Under the pieces are notes generated by a model that was given only the letters and a program-made list of their open reading frames with translations, searched no databases and was not told the origin of the DNA. From the NCBI GenBank assembly GCA_963741565.1, contig CAVUIK010000005.1, positions 1 to 64,000 on the forward strand: 64,000 nucleotides of DNA, in the 5' to 3' direction. Position numbers and translations under genes: made by a program. Each line of letters begins with the position of its first letter. The stretch's first letter is position 1. Shown in pieces: positions 6,576-15,019 of the stretch. The stretch comes from Ga0077555 sp963741565. Lineage in GTDB: Bacteria; Pseudomonadota; Alphaproteobacteria; Rhizobiales; Hyphomicrobiaceae.

Positions 6576-8180
6576 TCACAAATCAAACGACCCGCGGGGC
6601 CATGCGATGCGGACGATGGCGCCGCTGGTGGGCTCCGCGCGGTTCTCCAGCGTGAGGCGGGCGCCGGAGCGCTCCAGTAGCGTCTTGGCGATGAAGAAGC
6701 CGAGCCCGAGCCCTGCCGCCTCCTTGCCGCTCTTGCCGAGCCGCTGACCGCTGGTCCGCGTCGTCACGTAGGGCTCGCCGATGGTGTCCATGATCTCGGG
6801 CGAGAAGCCCGGCCCGTCGTCGGCCACGGTCACGACCACCTCGCGATTGTCCCAGCGTGCCGAGATCTCGACAGTCTGGCGCGCGAAGTCGGCGGCGTTC
6901 TCGATGATGTTGCCGAGCCCGTAGATGACGCCCGGCTGGCGCGCGCCGATCGGCTCGCGGGAACTACCGGAGAGGCCGCCGTCGGCCGGTTGCGAGTCGA
7001 TCTTGATCTTGGCTGCGAGCATGTAGGGGGCCGAGGCCTCCTGTAACAGCTGGGTCACCGGCAGGCTTATGTGGTGCGGGTCCTGCTCGCTCGGGTGTGC
7101 GGTCAGCTTGCGCAGGATCTGACGGCAGCGGTCGGCCTGGGTGCGCAGCAGGCCGATGTCGTCGGCCAGTTGCGGATAGCGCGCCACGTCGCGCTCCAGC
7201 TCCTTGGTGACCAGCGAAATCGTGGCGAGCGGCGTGCCGAGCTCATGGGCAGCGGCAGCAGCGAGACCGTCGAGCGCGTGCAGGCGCTGCTCGCGGGCGA
7301 GAACGTGCTCGGTGGCGGCGAGCGCCGCCGTCATCAGGCGGGCTTCCTTGGACAGGCGTGCGGCATAGAGGGCGAGAAAGATCATGCCGGCGGCAATCGA
7401 GGCCAGAATGCCGAACTTGTAGAGCGTCGGCAGGGCGAAGACCTCGGTCGTCGCCCAGGGCAGCGGCAGATGAAACCAGACCAGCAGCGCCGAAGCCGCA
7501 AGCGCCAGCAGGCCAAGGCCGATCGTATTGCGCGCTGGCAGCGTCGCCGCCGACACGGTGACCGGCGCCACGATCAGGAACGCAAACGGATTCTCGATTC
7601 CGCCGGTCAGGTAGAGCAGCGCGGCGAGCTCGGCAATGTCGTAGGCCAGCACCCAGGTTGCGAACGATGGGCTCAGCCGGTGGCGGGCCGGATATCGCAC
7701 GCGCAGGAACACATTTACCCAGGCGGAGACGGCAATCAGCGCGATGCAAAGGCCGACCGGGAACTCGTAGCCGAGGCCCCAGCGGACGCCGGCAACCGTG
7801 ACCAGCTGCCCGCCGACGCCAAACCAGCGCAGCCGGACAATCGTCTGCATGCGAAGGCGGCTGTCCTGCGAGCCAAGGCTATAGCGGTCGTTTTTAGCAG
7901 CGCCTTCGGGTGCCCGCTTCGCATCCGGCGTGGTCTTAGGTGCGCCTTCGGATGCCCAATTTGCATCCGGCGCGTTGAGTGGCAGCGTCTCAAGGTGTCC
8001 TGCACCCGGCGCTTGCGCTGCGTCCGGTGAAGCCGACAAGACCTTCGGTGTGCCTGCGTTGCTCACGTGATCTGCGCCTCGGTTGCCACGGAGTTTCGTC
8101 ACTGGCTGATGTCTGCCGTGCCGCGGAACGCCGCGAACGGTCGTTCTACTCCGCCCTTTCGCGGCCCACCAGCGGCTCAA
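6576..8180 (-). CDS. regB: RegB/PrrB/ActS-type redox-sensing histidine kinase
   Basis: Membrane sensor kinase for the RegA-type global redox regulator. Positions refer to the longest frame (534 residues). Multiple hydrophobic segments span about 117-275; the quinone-sensing heptapeptide GGIENPF is at 193-199; the H-box AAAHELGTPLATI has the phospho-accepting His at 312; QADRCRQIL carries the redox-active cysteine (352); the C-terminal ATPase domain shows NIIENAADFA, VADDGPGF and GLGLGFFIAKTLL. RegB proteins are usually about 430-460 residues. The first ~110 residues are extra and partly encoded by two palindromic repeats, so the true start is uncertain; a GTG at 8068 preceded by GAGGC is one candidate. 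No regA partner is in the window. Confidence 0.88.
   Translation of the reverse strand: MSRWWAAKGRSRTTVRGVPRHGRHQPVTKLRGNRGADHVSNAGTPKVLSASPDAAQAPGAGHLETLPLNAPDANWASEGAPKTTPDAKRAPEGAAKNDRYSLGSQDSRLRMQTIVRLRWFGVGGQLVTVAGVRWGLGYEFPVGLCIALIAVSAWVNVFLRVRYPARHRLSPSFATWVLAYDIAELAALLYLTGGIENPFAFLIVAPVTVSAATLPARNTIGLGLLALAASALLVWFHLPLPWATTEVFALPTLYKFGILASIAAGMIFLALYAARLSKEARLMTAALAATEHVLAREQRLHALDGLAAAAAHELGTPLATISLVTKELERDVARYPQLADDIGLLRTQADRCRQILRKLTAHPSEQDPHHISLPVTQLLQEASAPYMLAAKIKIDSQPADGGLSGSSREPIGARQPGVIYGLGNIIENAADFARQTVEISARWDNREVVVTVADDGPGFSPEIMDTIGEPYVTTRTSGQRLGKSGKEAAGLGLGFFIAKTLLERSGARLTLENRAEPTSGAIVRIAWPRGSFDL
7900..7973. repeat. Palindromic repeat, copies 4 and 5, inside the regB-like reading frame
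   Basis: Units at 7900-7930 and 7942-7973 match the intergenic copies at 6247-6561. They fall in the N-terminal extension of the regB-like frame and, read on the minus strand, encode the similar peptides APDANWASEGAP and TPDAKRAPEGAA. This suggests insertion without breaking the frame, unless translation starts downstream. Confidence 0.7.
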
Positions 8181-8290
8181 AGGGAAAAAATCCGCTTTTG
8201 TTCCTTCGGTCTGCCCAAAGTCTGCTTGATTGCAGCCCCACGCTTTGCGATGCCTCTCAATCTTTGGGTGGACCCTTCGAGGGATCGGGA

Positions 8291-11200
8291 ATGGCGCTGC
8301 AGCACCGTATTCGCAATGTGACCGCCGTACTTGGGCCGACGAACACCGGCAAAACCCATCTCGCCATCGAGCGGATGCTCGGGCATCAATCCGGCATGAT
8401 CGGCTTGCCGCTTCGATTGCTGGCCCGTGAGGTCTACGACAGGATCGTCGCCAAAGTCGGCCAGAACCATGTCGCCCTGATCACCGGCGAGGAGAAAATC
8501 AAGCCCGAACACGCCCGCTATTGGGTCTCGACTGTCGAGGCCATGCCGCGCGACATCGAAACCGATTTTCTCGCCATCGACGAAATCCAGCTGGCAGCCG
8601 ATCCGGAGCGCGGCCACGTCTTCACCGATCGCCTGCTGCATGCGCGCGGCCGCGAAGAGACGCTGCTGCTGGGTGCGGGCACGATGCGCGACGCCATCAG
8701 CGAGCTGATCCCGGGCGCCAATTTCATTTCCCGGCCCCGCCTGTCGAAACTCACGTATTCGGGCCAGAAAAAAATCACGCGATTGCCGAAACGGACGGCG
8801 ATCGTGGCGTTCTCGGCGGCCGAGGTCTATTCGATCGCGGAGCTGATCCGCCGCCAGCTCGGCGGCGCTGCAGTGGTGCTCGGTGCCCTGTCGCCGCGGA
8901 CCCGCAATTCCCAGGTCGCACTCTATCAGTCGGGCGATGTCGACTATATCGTCGCCACCGATGCCATCGGCATGGGTCTCAATCTCGATGTCGACCACGT
9001 CGCGTTTGCGGCCGTGCGCAAGTTCGACGGCCACAACTATCGCAATCTGCAGCCGGCCGAGCTGGCTCAGGTGGCGGGCCGCGCGGGCCGCTATATGAAC
9101 GAAGGCACGTTCGGCGTCACGGGTGATGTCGAGCCGCTCGAGGCGGATTTGATCGAGCGGCTGGAGTCGCACACGTTCGATACGGTGCGCCAGTTGCAAT
9201 GGCGCAATCGCGAGCTGGACTTCCGCACGCTCGACCGGCTGCGCGAAAGCCTGCGCGAGCTGCCGAAGGAGATGCGCCTGCAACGCGCCCGCATGGCCGA
9301 TGACGTGACTGCGCTGGAGGCCGTTTCTGCAGTGTCCGAGATCGCCGATCAGGCATCGTCGCCGGCCAACGTTGAGAAACTGTGGGACGTCTGCCAGGTG
9401 CCGGACTACCGGAAGATCTCGACCCAGAACCACGCCGAGCTGGTGGCGACGCTATATGGGTTCCTGATGAGTGCCGACGGGCGCATTCCCGAGGACTGGT
9501 TTTCCAAGCAGGTGGCGCAGGCTGACCGCACGGACGGCGATATCGACACCCTCGCCAATCGTATCGCGCACATCCGGACCTGGACGTTCGTGTCCAATCG
9601 GTCTTGGCTGGCCGATCCGGAGCATTGGCAGCAGCGGACGCGCGCGATCGAGGACAGTCTCTCCGACGCGCTGCACGAGCAGTTGGCCCAACGCTTCGTT
9701 GACAAGCGTACCAGCGCCCTGATGAAGGGGCTGCGCGACAAGGACGAGATGGTCGCCGACATCGGCAGCGATGGCGCCATTACCGTTGAAAACCAGTACG
9801 TCGGGCGCCTGAAAGGCTTCCGCTTCTCGCCGGACGCCCAGTCGGATGCCCAGGGCATCCATGGCAAGGCGACGCGCAATGCGGCCTCACATGTGCTCGC
9901 CAAAGAGCTGGCGATGCGGGTGCGGCGCGTGGCCTCGGCCAAGAACGACGCGTTCAAGCTGACGAAGAAGGCCCGGATCGCCTGGCGCGACGAGGAGATC
10001 GCCCAACTTGAAGCTGGCGAGGACCCGTTGAAGCCGTCGGTCGTGCTGCTGGCGGACGAGCATTTGACCGCCCCGGACAGGGAAAAGGTCCAGCAGCGCC
10101 TCGAGACCTGGATCAGCGAGACCATCGCCGAGCGGTTGAAGCCGCTGATGGAGCTGAAGGCGGCCGAGGACGTCGCCGGTCTGGCGCGGGGTATCGCTTT
10201 CCGCATGACCGAGAGCTTCGGCGTTCTGAAGCGGGACGCGATCGCCGACGAGATCCGCCAGCTTGATCAACCCGCGCGCGGGCAGCTGCGCAAATATGGC
10301 GTGCGGTTCGGCGCTTTCAACATCTTCCTGCCGCCACTGCTGAAGCCGGCGCCGGCCGAACTGACGCTGGTACTCTGGTCGCTGAAGCACGCGAGTACGG
10401 CTGGCCTCACGGCCGAGTCCATGCCGGAACCGCCACGCGCGGGCCTGACGTCGATCGTCACCGATCCGGCGACGCCGGAGGCGTTCTATCGCGCTGCCGG
10501 CTATCATGTGTGCGGGCCGCGCGCGATCCGCGTCGACATCCTGGAGCGCCTCGCCGATCTGATCCGGCCGCTGCTCGCCTGGCGCAAGACTGAGCCGAAC
10601 GCCACCCCACCCAAAGGGTCGAGCGGCGATGGCGGGTTTCTGGTCACGCAGGAAATGATGTCAATCCTCGGCTGTTCGTCGGAGGTGCTCGGTAGTGTGC
10701 TGACCGCGCTTGGCTTCCGCAGTGAGCTCCGCCCGGCGCCGGTCGAAATGCCGGCTGCTGCCGTCACCCCTGCCGCAATCGAACGGGCTGCTGTATCAGC
10801 GCCCGAGCCGGCCAAAGACGAAAGCGAATTGCCCGACACGGCCGCCGAAGCTCTGGCGCCGCCGACCGAGGTTTCCGATGCTGCCGCCGAAACGCCGTCT
10901 GAACCGGTGCCGGACGCAGTCTCGGCTGTCGTTCCTACGGGCGTTCCTATGGATGAGCCGGTCGCTGTTGCAACCGAAGCCGATGCAGCTGCTCCGGAAC
11001 CTGCTGGCAAGGCAGAGCCTGCCGACATCAAGACGATCGAGATCTGGCGTCCGCGCCGCCGCCATCGCGAGGAACGGCGTCCCCGTCAAGGTGGCCGCGA
11101 CCAACGCCAGCCGGCTGCCAGTGGCGAGGCCGTGGCAGCTGATGGCGCACCAGCCGCAGGCGAACGCGACCAGAACCGCAACCGCCATCGCGACCGGGAC

Positions 11201-11581
11201 CGCAATCGGAACCACAGGCCACAGGGCGAGCGCGGAGATCGCAAGCCTGACGGCGCCGGCGCGCCACAGCTGGCGCCGGCGTCGTCCGGGCCAGCAGTCT
11301 CGCCGGCAGCCGCAGAGAGTCGCCCGCAGGAGCGAGAGCGCAAGCACGAGGGCCGGCCCAACCGCCCGCACGGGGGCAAGGATCGCAATCGTGGCGACCA
11401 GCGGCATGAGGGACGCGACCGGCGCCGCGACGACAATCGCAAAGGCGATCGGCCGCGGACCGAGTTCCGGGCGTCGGCGCCCGGCCGCAAAGGGGGGCCG
11501 GATCCGGACTCGCCGTTTGCTGCGCTCAGCGCCTTGAAGCTGCAGCTCGAGAAGCAAGGCAAGGATTCCGGCGGCGGATGA
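8291..11581 (+). CDS. SUV3-like superfamily 2 RNA/DNA helicase with basic C-terminal tail
   Basis: An ATP-dependent helicase resembling mitochondrial SUV3, common in Alphaproteobacteria. From the ATG at 8291 the protein has 1,096 residues. Walker A is GPTNTGKT at residues 15-22, motif II is DEIQ near 97, TDAIGMGLNLDVDHV is the helicase C-domain motif, and QVAGRAGRY near 260 is motif VI. After about residue 810 comes an alanine/proline/glutamate-rich spacer, then a strongly basic Arg/Asn/Asp/His-rich tail (such as RNRHRDRDRNRNH) likely to bind RNA. The start is chosen by GAGGGATCGGGA upstream; the frame is open further upstream but without similarity. It overlaps the S4-domain gene by ATGA, suggesting a coupled RNA-handling pair. 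Confidence 0.9.
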   Translation: MALQHRIRNVTAVLGPTNTGKTHLAIERMLGHQSGMIGLPLRLLAREVYDRIVAKVGQNHVALITGEEKIKPEHARYWVSTVEAMPRDIETDFLAIDEIQLAADPERGHVFTDRLLHARGREETLLLGAGTMRDAISELIPGANFISRPRLSKLTYSGQKKITRLPKRTAIVAFSAAEVYSIAELIRRQLGGAAVVLGALSPRTRNSQVALYQSGDVDYIVATDAIGMGLNLDVDHVAFAAVRKFDGHNYRNLQPAELAQVAGRAGRYMNEGTFGVTGDVEPLEADLIERLESHTFDTVRQLQWRNRELDFRTLDRLRESLRELPKEMRLQRARMADDVTALEAVSAVSEIADQASSPANVEKLWDVCQVPDYRKISTQNHAELVATLYGFLMSADGRIPEDWFSKQVAQADRTDGDIDTLANRIAHIRTWTFVSNRSWLADPEHWQQRTRAIEDSLSDALHEQLAQRFVDKRTSALMKGLRDKDEMVADIGSDGAITVENQYVGRLKGFRFSPDAQSDAQGIHGKATRNAASHVLAKELAMRVRRVASAKNDAFKLTKKARIAWRDEEIAQLEAGEDPLKPSVVLLADEHLTAPDREKVQQRLETWISETIAERLKPLMELKAAEDVAGLARGIAFRMTESFGVLKRDAIADEIRQLDQPARGQLRKYGVRFGAFNIFLPPLLKPAPAELTLVLWSLKHASTAGLTAESMPEPPRAGLTSIVTDPATPEAFYRAAGYHVCGPRAIRVDILERLADLIRPLLAWRKTEPNATPPKGSSGDGGFLVTQEMMSILGCSSEVLGSVLTALGFRSELRPAPVEMPAAAVTPAAIERAAVSAPEPAKDESELPDTAAEALAPPTEVSDAAAETPSEPVPDAVSAVVPTGVPMDEPVAVATEADAAAPEPAGKAEPADIKTIEIWRPRRRHREERRPRQGGRDQRQPAASGEAVAADGAPAAGERDQNRNRHRDRDRNRNHRPQGERGDRKPDGAGAPQLAPASSGPAVSPAAAESRPQERERKHEGRPNRPHGGKDRNRGDQRHEGRDRRRDDNRKGDRPRTEFRASAPGRKGGPDPDSPFAALSALKLQLEKQGKDSGGG

Positions 11582-12000
11582 CGAACGGGACGAAGCCAGT
11601 TGACGAGACTGCGCCTGCGGCCACGCCGGGGACGCAGCGGCTCGACAAGTGGCTTTGGTACGCCCGCGTCGTCAAATCGCGGACCTTGGCGGCCGGGCTC
11701 GTCACCGATGGCCGGGTCCGTGTTAACCGGATCAAGATCGACAAACCCAGCCAGAGCGTCCGCATCGGTGACGTCATCACGTTTACCGTGGGGCCGCGGC
11801 TGCGTGTGCTGAAGGTGCAGCAGCCCGGCGTGCGGCGCGGTCCGTCGAGCGAGGCGCAGGCCTTGTACGAGGACCTGACCCCACCGCCGGTGCCGGCTGC
11901 AGACGCGCCGCCCGTAACCGCTGCCCGCGACCCTGGATCGGGCCGACCGACCAAACGTGAGCGCCGGCTTACGGATCGCCTGAAGCCCGACAATTGCTGA
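11578..12000 (+). CDS. S4-domain RNA-binding protein (Hsp15-like)
   Basis: A 140-residue protein whose residues about 20-75 form an S4 RNA-binding domain: QRLDKWLWYARVVKSRTLAA, then GRVRVNRIKIDKPSQSVRIG. This matches the Hsp15/heat-shock S4 family that binds free 50S subunits carrying stalled nascent chains. The C-terminus is proline-rich and then basic (GRPTKRERRLTDRL), as usual. Its ATG overlaps the helicase stop, so translation is coupled. Confidence 0.88.
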   Translation: MTNGTKPVDETAPAATPGTQRLDKWLWYARVVKSRTLAAGLVTDGRVRVNRIKIDKPSQSVRIGDVITFTVGPRLRVLKVQQPGVRRGPSSEAQALYEDLTPPPVPAADAPPVTAARDPGSGRPTKRERRLTDRLKPDNC

Positions 12001-12119
12001 CGGGCATGTCAGCCATTTCCGAATTCTGCGAACGAGCACTGGACGATTGCGACATCCTGACCATATGTGCGGAGGCCAGTTGCCGTTAGATACGGCCAAC
12101 CGCCTCAGGACCCGATCTG

Positions 12120-12458
12120 ATGACCTACATTGTCAACGAAAATTGTATCAAGTGTAAGTTCATGGATTGCGTCGAGGTTTGCCCCGTCGACTGCTTCTAT
12201 GAGGGCGAGAACATGCTCGTCATTCATCCCGACGAATGCATCGACTGCGGGGTCTGCGAGCCGGAATGCCCAGTCGACGCGATCAAGCCCGATACCGAGC
12301 CCGCGCTTGAGCGTTGGTTGGAGCTCAATCGCGAGTATGCCGACAAGTGGCCGAACATCACGGCCAAGAAAGCGGCGCCCCCAGACGCGGATAACTATCG
12401 GGATGAAAAGGGAAAATTCGAAAAATACTTCATTGACAAGCCGGGTGAAGGCGACTGA
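12120..12458 (+). CDS. fdxA: 7Fe ferredoxin FdxA
   Basis: A 112-residue low-potential ferredoxin holding one [3Fe-4S] and one [4Fe-4S] cluster. Cysteines are arranged as CIKCKFMDCVEVCPVDCF and CIDCGVCEPECPVDAI, the classical seven-iron pattern. The C-terminal extension (LNREYADKWPNITAKK) is typical of proteobacterial FdxA. It lies 119 bases after the S4 gene and directly before carD; fdxA-carD proximity is common in Alphaproteobacteria. Confidence 0.95.
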   Translation: MTYIVNENCIKCKFMDCVEVCPVDCFYEGENMLVIHPDECIDCGVCEPECPVDAIKPDTEPALERWLELNREYADKWPNITAKKAAPPDADNYRDEKGKFEKYFIDKPGEGD

Positions 12459-12917
12459 GCCTTAAGGCTTGTGTCTCAAAATTGAACAGCAAGACACCAA
12501 TTTGTTTAAGCATTTTCTTGCCTTGCGACGCGGTTTGATGCACGCGACCGCTTCATTTTGCGTGAAGAATATGTTACTGTCTTCCTACGATGCGAGTTCA
12601 TGAGGCGATGGAGCCACACTCGCGTAGCGCGTAGGACACAGTTAATGCGTACGAAAACGTGTGGCGATCCGAAAATGCTGATCGCACACGATCCACCGCG
12701 TGGGCCCCAGGGGTGCGGCCCGTTTCTGTTGATGTTCAGAAATTCAAGCGTGGAACCGATCTGGCGGGGATCGGCACGATGGTTCTCAACGTGAACCTGG
12801 GGCGCGCGCATGCGGATGCGCGTTGTCTGTGAACGCTCGGACGACCGAGTGCGTGTGAGTTTGTGCCCGGCTCCCTTCGAGCCGGCGTGGTGTCGACTGA
12901 CGGAGTGAAACGAAGCG
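12459..12917. promoter_or_regulatory. fdxA-carD intergenic region with 5' hairpin
   Basis: 459 bases without a credible gene; reverse-strand frames here have no domain similarity. It should carry the carD promoter, which I could not place precisely. A perfect hairpin at 12867-12885 (CCGGCTC, loop CCTTC, GAGCCGG) lies in the likely carD 5' untranslated region, about 33 bases before the ATG. A weaker stem (CGCTCGG/CCGAGTG) lies just upstream near 12835-12852. Confidence 0.45.
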
Positions 12918-14054
12918 ATGGCCCAGAAAACGAAAACGCCCGCGAAAGCTGCATCCCACAAAGCAGCCTCAGTAAAGCAACCCGCCAAACCTGCGGCAAA
13001 GGTGGTTCAAGCCGCAAAGTTGCAAGCCGTCAAGCCTGCTCCGTCGAAACCACAGGCAAAAACTAAGGTCGTTGCCAAGGCGCCAGCCAAGGCGACGTCA
13101 ACCGTCACTGCCAAACCCGCCAGCAAGGTCCCAGCACAGCCCATGAAGTCAGCCGCAAAAAAGATCGCCGAAAAGGTGGACGTGAAGAAGCCGGTCGCCG
13201 CGGTTGCTCCGAAGGCTGCCGCCGTCGTCAAGCCAGCTTTGGCGAAGGCAGCGGTCGCGGTTAAGCCGCTGGCGCCGAAGCCGGTTGCCAAGGCTGCTGT
13301 GGCGCCCGCCGCCGTTGCTCCGAAGGCGGCCGTGCGTCCGGGCGCGCCGATCGTCGTGCCGCTGGCTGCAAAGCCGGTGGTTGCGCAGCGTGCCATGCCG
13401 GCGTCTGTCGCGAAGCCGGCCGCACCGAAGCTGACGGCGCCGTCCACCAGCGCACCCGCGGCGGCGGTAGCCGTTCCGGGCGCGCCAAAGAAGCCCGTCA
13501 GCTCGCGTCATGGCTTCAAGACGAACGAGTCGATCGTCTATCCGTCGCACGGCGTCGGCCGCATCATCGGCATCGAGGAGCAGGAGATCGCGGGCATCAC
13601 GCTCGAGCTCTTCGTCATCCAGTTCGAGAAGGACAAGATGACGCTGCGCGTTCCGACCAGCAAGCTGCAGAGCGTCGGCATGCGCAAGCTCGCCGAGGAC
13701 GGCATCGTCAAGAAGGCGATGGAGACGTTGAAGGGCAAGGCGCGCATCAAGCGCACGATGTGGAGCCGTCGCGCGCAGGAATACGAGGCGAAGATCAACT
13801 CGGGCGACCTGATTGCCATCGCCGAGGTGGTTCGCGATCTCTACCGCTCGGAAGCCCAGCCCGAGCAGTCCTACTCCGAGCGGCAGCTTTACGAGGCCGC
13901 GCTCGATCGTATGGCGCGTGAAATCGCGGCCGTTGACAAAGTCGACGAGCGCGGCGCCATGCAGCGGATCACGGAAGTGCTCTCGAAGAGCGCCCGTAGC
14001 CGCCGCGCGGTCGAGGAAGAGGCGCAGGCCGCGGCTGAGGTCAAGGCTGCCTGA
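12918..14054 (+). CDS. carD: CarD-family transcription regulator with histone H1-like N-terminal tail
   Basis: The C-terminal ~185 residues (from about 195) form a CarD/CdnL protein: NESIVYPSHGVGRIIGIEEQ is the RNA polymerase-interacting Tudor-like domain and LRVPTSKLQSVGMRKLA leads to the helical DNA-binding part. Such proteins bind the polymerase beta subunit and stabilise open promoter complexes. Alphaproteobacterial CarD is usually about 170 residues; here the 378-residue product starts with about 190 residues made almost only of Ala, Lys, Pro and Val (KPAAKVVQAAKLQAVKPA and many AKPxAK repeats), like histone H1/AlgP-type tails. The ATG at 12918 has GGAG upstream, and the tail is continuous with the domain, so it is probably translated. 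Confidence 0.9.
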   Translation: MAQKTKTPAKAASHKAASVKQPAKPAAKVVQAAKLQAVKPAPSKPQAKTKVVAKAPAKATSTVTAKPASKVPAQPMKSAAKKIAEKVDVKKPVAAVAPKAAAVVKPALAKAAVAVKPLAPKPVAKAAVAPAAVAPKAAVRPGAPIVVPLAAKPVVAQRAMPASVAKPAAPKLTAPSTSAPAAAVAVPGAPKKPVSSRHGFKTNESIVYPSHGVGRIIGIEEQEIAGITLELFVIQFEKDKMTLRVPTSKLQSVGMRKLAEDGIVKKAMETLKGKARIKRTMWSRRAQEYEAKINSGDLIAIAEVVRDLYRSEAQPEQSYSERQLYEAALDRMAREIAAVDKVDERGAMQRITEVLSKSARSRRAVEEEAQAAAEVKAA

Positions 14055-14080
14055 TTGCCGCCTCCGCGAGCACTATCCTT

Positions 14081-14107
14081 GACGCCCGGCAGTCTCTGCC
14101 GGGCGTC
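14081..14107. terminator. Hairpin between convergent carD and nuclease-like gene
   Basis: GACGCCCGGCA, loop GTCTC, TGCCGGGCGTC: a perfect 11-bp stem between two convergent genes. There is no long T run on either side (ATTCATT on the plus strand), so it is a stem-loop terminator of moderate quality that could serve both. Confidence 0.6.
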
Positions 14108-14109
14108 AT

Positions 14110-15019
14110 TCATTGGGCCGGGTCGGGATCGATCTCGATCTGATCGGCGCTGGTGATCTCGATCTGCGGCCCGCGGCGCAATTCAATCCAGCCGCGTACG
14201 AGCACACTGCGCCCGATCAGGGCGTTGGGCGCGGCCAGGGCGCTATCGACCGCCGGCTGCAGTTTCGACCGGCTCCAAACGATCCGAAAGGCGGACTGCG
14301 CCTCGGCGGCATTGTCGCGGGTTGCCGGGCTGCTGCGCGCTGGACGCGGGGCCTCGCTGCTCGCAAGTTCGAGAATGGTGTGCGTCCGCGAGCCGGTGAC
14401 GCGCTCGATGCGGCCGGAGACCAACTGGAACAGGCCCTGGTAGCGTTGCAGCTCGGTCGGCCGGTCCGCTGGCCGCACCTGGTAGGCGGCGTTGGCCCAT
14501 AGGCCGCGGCCCGCTTCGCGCGCCGTTCGCTCACGCGTGACGAGCGCGGCCATACAAGCGCCGGAGTCCCGGGCGTGGATCGGCCCGCGCGTGGCCCTGC
14601 TCGACCAGCTGACCTTGCACCCAGACGGGCACGCCGTTCGTCGTCGTGAACACGTGCGCAAGCACCCGGTCGTAGCGATCCGCCCTGCGCCCCGCGAAGG
14701 CCAGCGAGACGGACTGGCCCTGCACCAGATCGGCGAGCGCGCGGCCTTGCGCGGATTCCGGCGGCCATGTGCCCGGGCTTGCGCCAGCATCCGATGCGCG
14801 CGGCGCGAGGATGCCAAGCAGGCGCACCTCTTTGCCGTCGTCGAGGCGCACGACCTCACTATCCCCGATGGCCGCGACCGCGCGTGTCGGGCCGGCCTCG
14901 AGATCGCAGCCGAGCGTGGATGGCGCCTGCGCCGCTGCCGGAGCACACAGCGACGCACACAGCAGCGCGGCTGCGAAGGCGTCCGGGCGCGGCCTGCGCC
15001 GAAGGCGATCACACCGCAA
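14110..15019 (-). CDS. Secreted thermonuclease-like (SNase fold) protein, frameshifted
   Basis: The N-terminal part shows a signal peptide (FAAALLCASLCAPAAAQA) and a Staphylococcal-nuclease-like domain: IGDSEVVRLDDGKEVRLLGI, then RADRYDRVLAHVF and VQGQLVEQGHARA. The family continues in another frame as DSGACMAALVTRERTAREAG, then RGLWANAAY and a C-terminal domain ending at 14110. The frame change lies near 14565-14573, at a CCCGGG run. Restored length is about 302 residues. No ATG fits; a TTG at 15019 inside the end of the upstream SDR gene is the best candidate start, implying coupling to it. Substrate activity is uncertain because the catalytic Arg/Glu residues of SNase were not all verified. 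Confidence 0.65.

Noticed and set aside
8177..9433. Minus-strand frame of over 400 codons opposite the helicase
   Set aside because: Shadow of the helicase coding sequence, with no recognisable motifs.
12506..12988. Minus-strand gene in the fdxA-carD gap
   Set aside because: No similarity, overlaps the start of carD, and no ribosome site; the region is better read as regulatory.
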